A stretch of DNA of 64,000 nt from Nocardiopsis dassonvillei_B (GCF_964273065.1 NZ_OZ186815.1:1-64000), one strand, 5' to 3'. Numbered from the stretch's first letter, positions 1 through 8,552 are shown. Numbers and translations are program-made. Notes: a model not told the origin generated them from the sequence alone.

Positions 1-1
1 G

Positions 2-610
2 CGGACCTACACGGTCCGCCGCTGGGATCCCGAGCGCCACGAGCTCACCGTCGATGTGGTCCACCACGGGGACACGGGTCTGGCCGGGGTATGGGCTGCC
101 CGTGCGCGTCCGGGCGACGAGATCTGTCTGGCCGGCCCCGGGGGCGGCTACGCACCCGACCCGGAGGCCGAACGCCACCTGCTGGTCGGTGACGAGAGCG
201 CACTGCCCGCCATCGCCGCCGCACTCGAACACCTGGCCGCCGACGCGGTCGCCGACGTGTTCGTCGAACTCGCCGGCCCGGAGGAGGACTACCCGCTGGA
301 CACGGCCGCCACCGCGCACATCACCCGCCTCTACCGGGGAGGTTCTCCGGTGGGGGAGCCGCTGGTCCGAGCCGTTGAGGAGTACGGTCTTCCCGCTGGA
401 GACGTCCAGGCTTTCGTGCACGGCGAGGCCGGGTTCGTCCGCCGGGTGCGTCGGCTCCTGACGGAATGGGGCCTGCCCCGCGCACGCCTCTCGGCGTCCG
501 GGTACTGGCGGGTGGGCCTGGACGAGGACGGCTGGCAGGAGGCCAAACGCCGGGACCGGGAGGCCGAGCGAGGCGGAGAGCGGTCGACCGCGCCAGGGCG
601 AGGCCGCTGA
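2..610 (+). CDS. Siderophore-interacting flavoprotein, C-terminal part
   Basis: The reading frame is open from base 2, so the start lies upstream of the window. The first visible residues, RTYTVRRWDPE, match the FAD-binding RTYTxR motif of the ViuB/SIP family, which reduces ferric siderophores in the cytoplasm with NAD(P)H. After it come the GPGGGY loop and the NAD(P)-binding half (LLVGDESALPAIAAAL, then FVHGEAGFVRRVRR) and the usual SASGYWRVGLDEDGW ending. The product is clear. Its operon partners are outside the window. Confidence 0.88.
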   Translation, partial: RTYTVRRWDPERHELTVDVVHHGDTGLAGVWAARARPGDEICLAGPGGGYAPDPEAERHLLVGDESALPAIAAALEHLAADAVADVFVELAGPEEDYPLDTAATAHITRLYRGGSPVGEPLVRAVEEYGLPAGDVQAFVHGEAGFVRRVRRLLTEWGLPRARLSASGYWRVGLDEDGWQEAKRRDREAERGGERSTAPGRGR

Positions 611-953
611 CCGCACGATCGAGAGTCCGGCCGATGCCGCCGATGTGGCGAAGGCTCTGGTGCTGGGCGGGGAACGCACCTCTCGGCCACGTCGATGCCG
701 ATGTCGAGCAAGTGTCGGTTCAGCCCTGTTCCGATATTTCCGGCTAATTTTGTACTGGTTCTACAAAAAAGTCGGAGTCAGTCCTTCCCTGGGAGGCAAA
801 TAGGGGGCCGATGTCACGCTCGGGTCACGTTGTGTGGAGATGTCATCTTCTTTCGTTCCTATCGCGTCGAGTATGCAGGTGTTCCCGTGAACACGAGGAC
901 GCCCGCCAAAAGCGACAATATGCGCTTTGTGTCTTTCGATGTGGAAAGTGGAC
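611..953. other. Intergenic stretch, no gene seen
   Basis: There is no convincing coding frame. An AT-richer patch at about 735-775 and 840-950 precedes the DUF4041 gene and probably holds its promoter. I cannot place -35/-10 boxes with confidence. Confidence 0.4.
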
Positions 954-2453
954 ATGACCTCTGCCCCCGTTCACCGTTTCAATCCTCCGCCGAACTGGCC
1001 CGCCGCCCCGCAGGGGTGGACGCCGCCTCCGGGATGGACGCCGGATCCCGCCTGGGGGCCGGCGCCGCCGGGATGGCAGTTCTGGGTTCCCGTCACGGCA
1101 GCGCAGGAGCCGGTGCACCACTCGGCTGCTCCGACGACGATCGGGTTGCCTTCCGCCCCGCCCTCATCGAAGTCGGGCGGAGGCCTGTTCGGGAAGAAGA
1201 AGCGACTCGAAGAGCTGGAGGCGGAGAACTCCCGGCTGCGGGAGTGGGTGCAGAACCTGCAGGGGATGGACGCCCTGCGGATCGCCGAGGAGACCGAAGC
1301 CCTGCGCGAGCGGCTGGCCCGCGAAGAAGACGAGGCCCGGCAAGCGCAGGCCCGGTGGCGGGACGAGATCAGCCGCTGCGAAGCCGAACTGGGCCGGGTG
1401 CGTTCGGAAGTGCACCGGGCCCGGGCGCAGGTGGTGGAAACAGAGGAGATCGCTCTCCTGCAGGAAGCGGGCATCTACGAGTACCAGCACCCTCTGGCCG
1501 ACGCGGTCGCCTACAAGGCCCGGCTGAAGGAGGTCAAAGACACTCTCAAAGCGATGGTGGCCAACGACGGCGCCGTTCTCGCCGCGACCGACTGGCAGGT
1601 CAACGGCTCGCTGGCGCAGGGCCGCAAGATGGTCCGCGACTTCTCCAAGCTGATGCTGCGGGCCTACAACGCCGAGGCGGACAGCCTGATCCGCGCGATG
1701 AAGCCCTACAAGCTCGCCTCGGCCACCGACCGCCTCGGCAAGACCCGCGAGACCATCGCCCGGCTGGGCAAGACGATGCACATCCGCATCAGCGACGCCT
1801 ACCACCAGCAGCGGCTGTACGAGCTGCAGCTGACGGCCGACCACCTGGCCAAGGTCGACGAGGAGAAGGAACGCGTCCGCGAGGAGCGCGAACGCCAGCG
1901 GGAGGAGGAGAAGGCCCGGCGCGAATTCGAACGGGAGAAAGCGCGCCTGCTCAAGGAGCAGTCCCACTACGAGTCCGCACTGGCCAAACTCGAAGCCCAG
2001 GGCGACGAGGCCGGAGCCGCGAAGCTGCGCGAGAAGATCGCCGAGGCCCAGGAGGCCATCAAGGGCGTCAGCGAACGCGAGGCCAACATCCGCGCCGGCT
2101 ACGTCTATGTCATCTCCAATATCGGGGCCTTCGGAGAGGACATGGTCAAGATCGGTATGACCCGGCGCCTGGAGCCGATGGACCGCGTGCGCGAGCTGGG
2201 CGACGCCTCGGTCCCCTTCCGTTTCGACGTGCACGCGCTCATCTTCAGCCAGGACGCCGTGGGGCTGGAGTCGCGACTGCACAAGCAGCTGGAGGACCGT
2301 CGGGTCAACCGGGTCAATCCGCGCCGCGAGTTCTTCCACGCCACCCCGGCCGAGGTGCGCGACCTCCTGGCGCGGATCTCCGACCAGCACCTGTTGGAGT
2401 ACCGCGAGACGCCGGAGGCGTTGGAATGGCGGGCCGGCCGGAAGGAGGAGTGA
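954..2453 (+). CDS. DUF4041 / GIY-YIG (T5orf172-Mug113) protein
   Basis: A protein of about 499 residues. The N-terminus is Pro/Trp-rich (PPPGWTPDPAWGPAPPGW), like short membrane- or SH3-type linkers in actinobacterial proteins. A coiled coil follows (about 75-160), then the DUF4041 helical region (about 160-300), a second charged coiled coil rich in EERER (about 300-370), and a C-terminal Mug113/T5orf172 GIY-YIG-like domain starting at GYVYVISNIGAFGEDMVKIG and ending near REFFHATPAEV. The family is common near phage and defence loci, but its exact role is not settled. ATG 954 is preferred over the upstream frame opening at 927 because a GGAAAG lies just before it and MTSAPVHRF begins the conserved part. 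It stands alone, with no operon partner. Confidence 0.8.
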   Translation: MTSAPVHRFNPPPNWPAAPQGWTPPPGWTPDPAWGPAPPGWQFWVPVTAAQEPVHHSAAPTTIGLPSAPPSSKSGGGLFGKKKRLEELEAENSRLREWVQNLQGMDALRIAEETEALRERLAREEDEARQAQARWRDEISRCEAELGRVRSEVHRARAQVVETEEIALLQEAGIYEYQHPLADAVAYKARLKEVKDTLKAMVANDGAVLAATDWQVNGSLAQGRKMVRDFSKLMLRAYNAEADSLIRAMKPYKLASATDRLGKTRETIARLGKTMHIRISDAYHQQRLYELQLTADHLAKVDEEKERVREERERQREEEKARREFEREKARLLKEQSHYESALAKLEAQGDEAGAAKLREKIAEAQEAIKGVSEREANIRAGYVYVISNIGAFGEDMVKIGMTRRLEPMDRVRELGDASVPFRFDVHALIFSQDAVGLESRLHKQLEDRRVNRVNPRREFFHATPAEVRDLLARISDQHLLEYRETPEALEWRAGRKEE

Positions 2454-2584
2454 TCCTGCTGGCCGTTCCGCCCGACCTGAATAGGACGAAGCAGCTCTGC
2501 TGGACGGGTTGTTTTCTCCCAGATCCGTCCGCCTGGTCAGGGAGGCGGCCCGGGCGCACAATTCAGGCCAGAAACGACGCGGGA

Positions 2585-2764
2585 GTGGTGGCCGCTATCA
2601 GGGCGATCGAGGATCGCAACACCCCCTGGTTCAGCGACTTCGAGTGGGGCACCTGGCTTGCGGCCGTCCTCTGGGGTGGTCAAGGGGTGCAGCCTGCTGT
2701 GGTTGCCGATCCTGACATGTGGAACGCCGTGGCCGCCGCTCTCCGGAGTTATCGGGGATCGTAG
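2585..2764 (+). CDS. Possible small or remnant protein
   Basis: A 59-codon frame from a GTG with natural-looking composition (DRNTPWFSDFEWGTWL, then AAALRSYRGS). The codon pattern is protein-like, but there is no clear ribosome binding site and I recognise no family. It may be the 3' end of a decayed gene; upstream in this frame there is only antisense of the DUF4041 gene. It converges with the DUF397 gene. Confidence 0.25.
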   Translation: MVAAIRAIEDRNTPWFSDFEWGTWLAAVLWGGQGVQPAVVADPDMWNAVAAALRSYRGS

Positions 2765-2788
2765 CCTTCACAGCCAGGGCTGCATGGG

Positions 2789-2992
2789 TCAATCCTCGGT
2801 TGACTTGGTGGCTGCCAACAGGTTGTTCCACTCATTCGAGGGGAACAACAGAGCCCCCAGGTGGCGGTTCCGGGTGTCCCGCACAGCGGAGACGCCAGGA
2901 AGGTCGCCGACCTCCACGCACTCCGGCCCGTTGGCGGAGGAGTAGCTCGATTTGCGGTACTCGAAGTCTTCGGGGCGGAGTCGACGGGTCAC
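2789..2992 (-). CDS. DUF397 domain protein
   Basis: A 67-residue protein with the typical DUF397 pattern (EYRKSSYSSANGPECVEV, then VRDTRN). Such proteins are almost always paired with an XRE/DUF5753 regulator in actinomycetes and are thought to act as its partner, in several cases as a toxin-antitoxin-like or developmental switch. The GTG start overlaps the TGA of the upstream XRE gene by 4 bases, so the two are translationally coupled. Confidence 0.9.
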   Translation of the reverse strand: MTRRLRPEDFEYRKSSYSSANGPECVEVGDLPGVSAVRDTRNRHLGALLFPSNEWNNLLAATKSTED

Positions 2993-3855
2993 GAGGCTTC
3001 CAGTTCGGTCAGTAGTTCGTGCAGGTAAGCAGTGGTGTCCGGCGGGGACGCGGCCGCAGCCGACACATGGTGGAAGAGCCAGTCGTACCGACTGGTCTTC
3101 TCAGGTGCCTCCAACAGGAGGGACTCGCTGAAGGTCTCCAGGTGCACCACGGGTGGATCGCCCACCTCGAAGTCCAGGATGGTGAAGGCGCCGGACATCC
3201 CCGCGTGCGCGCCGGCGGTATCGCGCATCACCTGCAGGGTCAGGCGCTCTTCCTCGATGACGGTGAGCAGGTGGCGGATCTGGGCCGCCTGAACGTCCCT
3301 CCCGCCCACGGCCTTTCGCAGAGCGGCCTCGTCGATGACGGCCCAGACCTGGGGTGAGTCGGCGCGCTCCAACAGAGCCTGTCGGCGCATCCGGGCGTCG
3401 ACGCGCCGCTCGACTTCCTCGGGGTTGCGGATGTCCGCCCCGAGGATCAGTGCGGTGGCATACTCCCGGGTCTGGAACAGCCCGGGGACGAGCATGGGAG
3501 ACCAGGCCCGGATACGAGTGGCTGCGGATTCGAGGCCGATGTAGTTCGAGGACGCGTACAGGTCTTCGATCTCGGTCCACCAGGCCTTGCTTCTCCCCTC
3601 AGCGACGAGCCTGAGAACGTACGACCGGTACTCCTCGTCTTCGATGCCGTAGTAGTCCAGCAGGTCCTTCACGTCCCGGGGTGAGGGGCGCTTCCACTGG
3701 TTGGTCTCGATTCTCGACAGCTTCGACTGCTGCCAGTCGAGTGCGGACGCGACATGGGCGGCTGTCGTCGGGGTGCCGTCAGGCTGGCGGTGCTCCCGGC
3801 GCAGCTTCAACAGCTCTGCGCTGAGGGTCCGTCGTCGCGCGGTCGGGCTGTGCAT
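2989..3855 (-). CDS. XRE-family HTH regulator with DUF5753
   Basis: An N-terminal helix-turn-helix (about 10-70, with ASALDWQQSKLSRIETNQ) is followed by the DUF5753 region (about 95-275, with YASSNYIGLESAATRIRAW and LVPGLFQTREYATALI). This is the standard actinobacterial regulator paired with DUF397. ATG 3855 is chosen over GTG 3867 because GAGAGG sits 4 bases before it. The gene reads away from the four-gene plus-strand operon starting at 4020. The 164-bp AT-rich gap between them probably carries both promoters, and this regulator may control them. Confidence 0.9.
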   Translation of the reverse strand: MHSPTARRRTLSAELLKLRREHRQPDGTPTTAAHVASALDWQQSKLSRIETNQWKRPSPRDVKDLLDYYGIEDEEYRSYVLRLVAEGRSKAWWTEIEDLYASSNYIGLESAATRIRAWSPMLVPGLFQTREYATALILGADIRNPEEVERRVDARMRRQALLERADSPQVWAVIDEAALRKAVGGRDVQAAQIRHLLTVIEEERLTLQVMRDTAGAHAGMSGAFTILDFEVGDPPVVHLETFSESLLLEAPEKTSRYDWLFHHVSAAAASPPDTTAYLHELLTELEAS

Positions 3856-4019
3856 CGAACCTCTCACTCCTGCGTGTGCGCAAATCCTAGCGTTGCCCTC
3901 CGAGGGTACCTCCGGCGCAGGTATTCCTTTTTAGATATTGCATTTTGGAAGTTGCGACTGCATGATGAGGTTCACCCGCTTCGTCGACCCCTCCACTCGG
4001 CAGACCTGAGGGATGCACC

Positions 4020-4373
4020 ATGCGCCTGAGTCAGTTACTGTCCGCGCTGATACGGGGAGCCCTGGCTCCGCCTCCGCAGGGCCGCCATGCCCGCTCACCC
4101 CGGTCCGACCACGGCCCCGACCGCAGGTACCCCCAACCGCAATCGATCTTCCGCGCGGCCCGGCACATCCCGATCACCCGCCCCCCGCGATGGTCCCTCC
4201 CGTTCTCTGCTGCGTGGCAGCCGACCACCCGCGCCGAGACCCCGGTCCGCCCCTACTACCGGGCCTGGGAAGAGGAACGCCACCGCCGAGCCCAGGACCG
4301 TGACCGACTGGGAATCGCCGTGCTCCGGGAAATCGCCACCTCGCAGCGGCAGCACCCGGGGGTGGGGGTATGA
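4020..4373 (+). CDS. Small hypothetical protein, first gene of a coupled operon
   Basis: A 117-residue Pro/Arg-rich protein with no recognised domain. Its C-terminal part (YYRAWEEERHRRAQDRDRLG) looks helical. It is divergent from the XRE/DUF397 pair, and its TGA overlaps the next ATG by 4 bases. This position is typical of uncharacterised small genes that accompany XRE/DUF397 modules in actinomycetes. Confidence 0.6.
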   Translation: MRLSQLLSALIRGALAPPPQGRHARSPRSDHGPDRRYPQPQSIFRAARHIPITRPPRWSLPFSAAWQPTTRAETPVRPYYRAWEEERHRRAQDRDRLGIAVLREIATSQRQHPGVGV

Positions 4374-4627
4374 GCACCGCACGGGTCACCGCCCGAACCG
4401 AAGTTCGGCAGGTCTCCATCGCCCAGCCCGACGCGGCCGACGTGCGCCTCACCTGGACGCAAGATGAGCCGGGCCTGGCCCCTGGAACCGTCCTGCTCGA
4501 CCTGGCCCCCGGCGTCACCCTGCACTTGCAGACCGGATCCGACGACTTCGACGCCCCCTACGTGGAAGCCCTCATCACCGCCCTGGTCGTCGTCCGTGAG
4601 CACATGGGCGAGAAGGGGGGCGCCTGA
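4370..4627 (+). CDS. Small hypothetical protein
   Basis: An 85-residue acidic protein with alternating strands (VRLTWTQDEPG, GTVLLDLAPGVTLHLQTG) that suggest a small beta-rich fold. I recognise no family. It is coupled to its neighbours on both sides by overlapping stop and start codons (ATGA upstream, TGATG downstream). Confidence 0.6.
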   Translation: MSTARVTARTEVRQVSIAQPDAADVRLTWTQDEPGLAPGTVLLDLAPGVTLHLQTGSDDFDAPYVEALITALVVVREHMGEKGGA

Positions 4628-4878
4628 TGCACGGAGCCACGACCGTGGTCACCATCACCGACCTCACCCAGGAGGATGTCCGGATCGCATACGACCTGGG
4701 CTCAGGACCCGCGACGTCTCTGGTCATCGCCGGCTGCTACATCGATGTCACCCCCGGGGCCGTCCGGACGGAGGCCTCGGATGAGCGGATCGCCGCGCTG
4801 GAGCGTCTGGCCGACCTTGCAGCGGAAGCCGCTGCCGGGCTGCGCCGGGCTCGGAGACGGGAGGCACGACGGCCATGA
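4627..4878 (+). CDS. Small hypothetical protein
   Basis: An 83-residue protein. It has a strand-rich N-terminus (VVTITDLTQEDVRIAYDLG), then a helix with many Ala, Leu and Arg residues near the end. Its start overlaps the previous stop and its own stop overlaps the next start (ATGA). I cannot assign a function. Confidence 0.58.
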   Translation: MHGATTVVTITDLTQEDVRIAYDLGSGPATSLVIAGCYIDVTPGAVRTEASDERIAALERLADLAAEAAAGLRRARRREARRP

Positions 4879-5348
4879 CCTCCCGTGCCCGCACCGTGTT
4901 CGAGGTGCGCGAAACGAAAAGCCACTCCGCTCTCCGACAGTGGGCCCGACGGTTCGGTGTTCCGATCCACCACCTCGGCTCGGACACCGAGGGGCACGAG
5001 GTGTACGGGGCGATGCTCGGTCCACACCTGCGGGTCTGCCGCACCGAGCCGGAACGACTGCACCCGGTCCGCTGGGTCTCTCCGCTTGAACACCTCCCAC
5101 GTCCCAGAAAGGCCGCGGTCATGCCGACTTGCCCTGGGTGGTGCGAGAACGATCACGAGGCGGATCCGGCTTTGAACCTCATCCGCCACATCCGACTCCT
5201 GCACGACCAGATCGGCCACCCGGTGACCGTCTACGTCGAGCGTGACGACCCGGTATCGGGACCGCCCGGCAAGCCTGTCTCGTGCCTGGTTTATTGGAGG
5301 CTCGGAACCAACGCTTCGCCTTCGGTTGACCCGGCCCGCTGCCCGTAG
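4875..5348 (+). CDS. DUF6907-like small protein, truncated by the IS3 element
   Basis: The frame has an N-terminal unknown part (residues 1-80) followed by a Cys/His cluster, CPGWCENDHE, as seen in DUF6907-type actinobacterial proteins, then HIRLLHDQIGHPVTVYVERDD. Native sequence ends near base 5275. The last 24 or so residues are read from the terminal repeat and the antisense of the IS3 transposase. The missing C-terminus is not found on the far side of the IS, so this is more than a simple insertion. It is probably non-functional. Confidence 0.6.
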   Translation: MTSRARTVFEVRETKSHSALRQWARRFGVPIHHLGSDTEGHEVYGAMLGPHLRVCRTEPERLHPVRWVSPLEHLPRPRKAAVMPTCPGWCENDHEADPALNLIRHIRLLHDQIGHPVTVYVERDDPVSGPPGKPVSCLVYWRLGTNASPSVDPARCP

Positions 5349-6208
5349 AAGTCGTCCTCGAACTCGGCCGGCGGGACCAGGCCGATCTCGCCGTGCAGGC
5401 GGCGGTGGTTGAACCAGTCCATGTACTCGGCCACCGCGATCTCGACCTCGTCCAGGCTCTTCCACGGGCCCCGGTTGCGGATCAGCTCGGCTTTGAACAG
5501 CGAGTGGAACGCCTCGGCCAGGGCGTTGTCGTAGGAATCGCCGGTGGTGCCGACCGAGGCCACCGCCCCCGCCTCGAACAGGCGCTGGGTGTAGCGCACC
5601 GCGAGGTACTGGGTGCCGCGATCGGAGTGGTGGACCAGCCCATCAATGCGCCGACCCACATGGGACCGGTTCCAGACCGCCATCTCCAACGCGTCCAAGG
5701 CCAGATCGGTGCGCAGCGACCGCGACACCTGCCAGCCCACCACCCGGCGGGAGAACACATCGAGCACGAACGCGGCGTAGACCCACCCGGCGAACGTGCG
5801 GACGTAGGTGATGTCGGCGACCCACAACCGGTTCGGAGCATCAGCGGTGAACACCCTCTCGACCAGGTCCGGGCGCATGTCCGGCCCCGGGGCCGGGACG
5901 GTGGTGCGCGGGCCCTTGCCGCGGGTGATGCCCCGCAGCCCCGCCCGGCGCATCAGCCGGTGCACGGTACAGCGGGCCACCCGGTGACCTTGGCGGTTCA
6001 GCTCCGCGTGCATCTTGCGGACCCCGTAGACGGCGTAGTTGTCGGCGTGCACCTGCCGAATCCTCGCCGTGGTGGTGGCCTCATCGGTGCGCGAACGCAG
6101 CGACGGCGCCCGCGATTTGGCCGCGTAGTAGGTGGACGGGGCGACCTGCAACACCTCACAGATCGGCTCGACCCCGAACTCCTGCCGGTGAACGTCGATG
6201 TAGGCCAC
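5291..6208 (-). CDS. IS3-family transposase OrfB (DDE integrase domain)
   Basis: A 305-residue protein. It has the IS3 HTH_21-like N-terminus (ICEVLQVAPSTYY, YGVRKMHAELNRQG) and an rve-type DDE core: the first Asp in WVADITYV, the second in HHSDRGTQY, and the Glu in NALAEAFHSLFKAE. The full length and intact catalytic residues suggest an active enzyme. The GTG start overlaps the TAG of orfA. As in the rest of the family, the working transposase is probably made by a programmed frameshift joining OrfA to OrfB. Confidence 0.93.
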   Translation of the reverse strand: MAYIDVHRQEFGVEPICEVLQVAPSTYYAAKSRAPSLRSRTDEATTTARIRQVHADNYAVYGVRKMHAELNRQGHRVARCTVHRLMRRAGLRGITRGKGPRTTVPAPGPDMRPDLVERVFTADAPNRLWVADITYVRTFAGWVYAAFVLDVFSRRVVGWQVSRSLRTDLALDALEMAVWNRSHVGRRIDGLVHHSDRGTQYLAVRYTQRLFEAGAVASVGTTGDSYDNALAEAFHSLFKAELIRNRGPWKSLDEVEIAVAEYMDWFNHRRLHGEIGLVPPAEFEDDFYGQRAGSTEGEALVPSLQ

Positions 6209-6537
6209 TACCTGGTATGTGGGCGGTCGAGCTCCGCCGCGAAGAAAGCCGACGCAGATTTGAGGATCGCGTTCGCCCGCTTGAGTTCACGGTTCTCGCG
6301 TTCGAGCTCGGCGATCTTGTGGGCCTGGTCGGTGGTGGTGCCGGGCCGGGTGCCGTCGTCGATCTCGGCCTGGGTGACCCAGTTGCGCAGCGTTTCGCGG
6401 TTGATGCCCAACTGGTCGGCCACCCGGGCGATGGCCCCATCGCGGGTGGTCGGGTTGCGGCGGGCGTCCACGGCCATCCGGATCGCTCGTTCGCGCAGCT
6501 CAGGCGGGTACTTCCTCGGTGCTGGCATGACTCTCAT
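6208..6537 (-). CDS. IS3-family transposase OrfA (HTH)
   Basis: A 109-residue DNA-binding subunit. It has an HTH_Tnp_1 domain (YPPELRERAIRMAVDARRN, then NRETLRNWVTQAEID) followed by a leucine-zipper-like coil (KIAELERENRELKRANAIL) for dimerisation. It overlaps orfB in the arrangement expected for frameshift fusion. Confidence 0.93.
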   Translation of the reverse strand: MRVMPAPRKYPPELRERAIRMAVDARRNPTTRDGAIARVADQLGINRETLRNWVTQAEIDDGTRPGTTTDQAHKIAELERENRELKRANAILKSASAFFAAELDRPHTR

Positions 6538-6585
6538 CCTTCCCAGGTTTGAGAGCCTCCATCACACCCGGCACGAGACACCCCG

Positions 6586-6630
6586 AGCCCCAGGCCATGC
6601 AGCGGGTTTATCCCGCCTGGCCTGGGGCTT
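6586..6630. terminator. Long hairpin, terminator-like
   Basis: The arms AGCCCCAGGCCA (6586-6597) and TGGCCTGGGGCTT (6618-6630) enclose a second small hairpin (GCGGG/CCCGC). A similar hairpin follows the integrase remnant at about 40650-40690. It therefore probably belongs to an old integrated element rather than to the IS. Confidence 0.5.
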
Positions 6631-7282
6631 CGCCGTGGGCGGTGCCGGTGGGCCATCGGATCAAAGGTCCCCTGGGGCGGGGCGTTCGGACCAGGATGTG
6701 GCTTCCCACAAGGCGGTCGTGACCACGGGACATCGATAGTCACTACGGCCATCTCCCACTCTTGCCCTCCCGCGTGGAAGTTGATGACGCGTACGTCCCC
6801 GAGATGCCGCTCCTGGAAACAAGATGGTTCTCTAACGGCGACTACCTCGATCGGGGAAGCACCGGGGTGGGCGGGCGTAGGTGAGGAATGGGCGCCATTT
6901 GCGTCATGTGAGCTGTTCGTTGGCGGCGAAGTGCATGGTTAGCAGGCCCTGCCGGAAGAAGAGCCCTCGGTGCAGGTGGGGATGGCCTGTGGGAGGCGCC
7001 CCTAGTGGAGGTCGCGCAGGTCCTGCTCGGCGACCTGCGGGTTTCCGCTCTGGGCGCCCCACCACTGTCGGAGGGCACAGATGACGTCTGGGAGGGGGAA
7101 GCCCTGGTCGCCGACTCCTGGGCCATGCGATGCGAGGAGTACATAGGACGCACACTGATCACGACCTCGCCGAGTGTTCGGGCGCTGTTTCGCCCTCGAT
7201 TGAACCCCCGGCGGGGTCCTTGTCAACACGCGCCTGTGGTGGCGTCCGAGCCGGGGTTATGCACAACCCCTCCGTATAGGCG
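6631..7282. other. Noncoding stretch, no gene seen
   Basis: About 650 bp with no frame that looks like a real protein. Short frames on both strands have biased, repetitive composition. It separates the IS and integrase debris from the Sdp-like locus. Confidence 0.4.
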
Positions 7283-7627
7283 CTAACTGACCAGGCGGAT
7301 CTCGTAGGACACGGGGTACCGGCGCAGGCCACAGGAGACAACGGTACTTCCGCTCCCCTGGATGGCCGGTGAGGCCAACCCGAACTTCAGGCCGGTGATC
7401 GCATCCTGGCACAGGACTGTCAGCATCCACAGGATCTCTTCTTCTTCGGCTTCACAGGTGACCGCGCCGAAGCTGGGGGTTCCCGTGCAGCTGAGCCCTT
7501 CAGGTGCATCCAATGCCGGGGTTGCATATGTGGTCGGCATATTGTCAGCAGAAGCCGGGGCAATCCCTACGGATACGGCTGCCACCATAGCGATGACGAG
7601 GGCGAACATGCAACGGAAGGTCCTCAT
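7283..7627 (-). CDS. Small secreted hypothetical protein
   Basis: A 114-residue protein with a clear signal peptide (FALVIAMVAAVSVGIAP, cleavage probably after ASA). The predicted exported part of about 87 residues has four cysteines (LSCTG, VTCEAE, VLCQDA, VSCGL), probably paired as disulfides outside the cell. No family is recognised. It diverges from the Sdp-like toxin gene across a 296-bp gap that contains a perfect 30-bp palindrome, so the two could be co-regulated. Confidence 0.65.
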   Translation of the reverse strand: MRTFRCMFALVIAMVAAVSVGIAPASADNMPTTYATPALDAPEGLSCTGTPSFGAVTCEAEEEEILWMLTVLCQDAITGLKFGLASPAIQGSGSTVVSCGLRRYPVSYEIRLVS

Positions 7628-7754
7628 GGTTTTAACTCCAAGGGTGATCTCTGTTGGCCCCCTGGTTGCCTTGAACCTTGGCCCTTGGGGTGCCTTCGAA
7701 CTCAGAGATCATAGCGGCGCGATGTTCATTCAAACAATTACTTAATTAATTAAC

Positions 7755-7784
7755 GGAACCCTGTCCACATGTGGACAGGGTTCC
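7755..7784. promoter_or_regulatory. Perfect 30-bp palindrome between divergent genes
   Basis: The 15-base left arm begins GGAACCCTGTCCACA and the right arm is its exact reverse complement, with no loop. An AT-rich tract (TTAATTAATTAAC, 7741-7753) lies just before it. Both flanking genes read away from it, so it is more likely an operator than a terminator. The cognate regulator could be the response regulator or the SdpR-like protein of the same locus; that is inference. Confidence 0.45.
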
Positions 7785-7923
7785 AAGTGCCAGGTCAGGG
7801 GTGCTCTCGTGCTGTTGGGTGTCCGTGATTCGGGGATCGTTTAATTTCTGAAGCATTTGTCTGTGCTAGGTTCCCTCTCGCGTCGCCCATTGGGCGTTCG
7901 CTTCCCTATCCCTTGGAGGAACC

Positions 7924-8547
7924 TTGAATAGGAAGTTCTTGGCACTGGTGGCCGCCGGGGCCGTTGTGATCGGCACGCCGGTAGTCGCTAACGCTTCTGT
8001 GTTCTCCGTGCCGATCACCCAGGAGTCCACGGTCTCAGAGCGTCCTTACGACGGTGTCGAACTGTTCAGCGCGATCTACTTCGGTGCCGGTCCTGCTGTT
8101 GAGGCCATTCCTGAGCTGAACACCATGTTCGAAGGGGTCGATACCGAGAATGCCGGCATGGAGCACCTGCGCGGTGAACTGGTCGAGAAGCTGGAGGAGC
8201 AGGATCCGGAGTTCTTCGCCGAGTTCGCCGACGGTGTCTACTCTGGCGACCACCTGACCATTCAGGCAACGCTGCAGTCGACGGGGGAGAAGATCTACGA
8301 GGCCCTTGCGGAGCTGTATCCCCAGGCCGCAGCGCAAGGTGACATCACCCCCAACGCCTGCACGGCGGTGCTCGGCTGTGTCGTGACGGTCGTCGCCGCC
8401 GTCAACTACGCTGCGGCGGCAGCTGTGGCGGTCGCCGCCGTCGCCTGGGTCACCGTGGTGAGCCCGAGCTCGGCCGAGATCGACGGAGACCTGTTGGAGC
8501 AGCAGATCGTCGACCGGATCGCCAACGATCTGGACACGGCAGCCTAG
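7924..8547 (+). CDS. sdpC: SdpC-family antimicrobial toxin precursor
   Basis: A 207-residue preprotein. A signal peptide (residues 1-24, ending VANA) is followed by the family signature YDGVELFSAIYFGAGPAVE at 42-60. The C-terminal half holds the toxin region: Cys146 and Cys152 spaced as in the disulfide of Bacillus subtilis SDP, then a hydrophobic Ala/Val helix (about 153-179). SdpC kills neighbouring cells by collapsing membrane potential after SdpA/SdpB-dependent maturation. The start is TTG, with GGAGGA 5 bases upstream. It heads an apparent operon with sdpA- and sdpB-like genes. This is homology by motif; activity is untested. Confidence 0.85.
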   Translation: MNRKFLALVAAGAVVIGTPVVANASVFSVPITQESTVSERPYDGVELFSAIYFGAGPAVEAIPELNTMFEGVDTENAGMEHLRGELVEKLEEQDPEFFAEFADGVYSGDHLTIQATLQSTGEKIYEALAELYPQAAAQGDITPNACTAVLGCVVTVVAAVNYAAAAAVAVAAVAWVTVVSPSSAEIDGDLLEQQIVDRIANDLDTAA

Positions 8548-8552
8548 GTCCG

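Larger units (their letters stand above)
5276..6580 (-). mobile_element. IS3-family insertion sequence
   Basis: A 1305-bp element with imperfect 28-bp terminal inverted repeats at 5276-5303 and 6553-6580, both beginning TGTCTCGTGCC at the outer edge. It encodes overlapping orfA and orfB on the minus strand. It cuts the DUF6907-like gene on the left. On the right it abuts sequence resembling the terminator region that follows an integrase remnant at 40.6 kb, so the two flanks do not belong together. I see no clear target duplication. A single matching end occurs at 22930-22956. Confidence 0.88.

Noticed and set aside
1164..2561. A 465-codon minus-strand frame
   Set aside because: It is the antisense of the DUF4041 coiled-coil part; its Leu/Val/Gly-rich composition comes from reverse-reading Glu/Lys/Arg codons.
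695..2764. A 689-codon plus-strand frame covering the DUF4041 gene
   Set aside because: Most of it is Arg/Gly/Pro-rich out-of-frame translation of the DUF4041/GIY-YIG protein. Only the last 59 codons look natural and are listed separately at low confidence.
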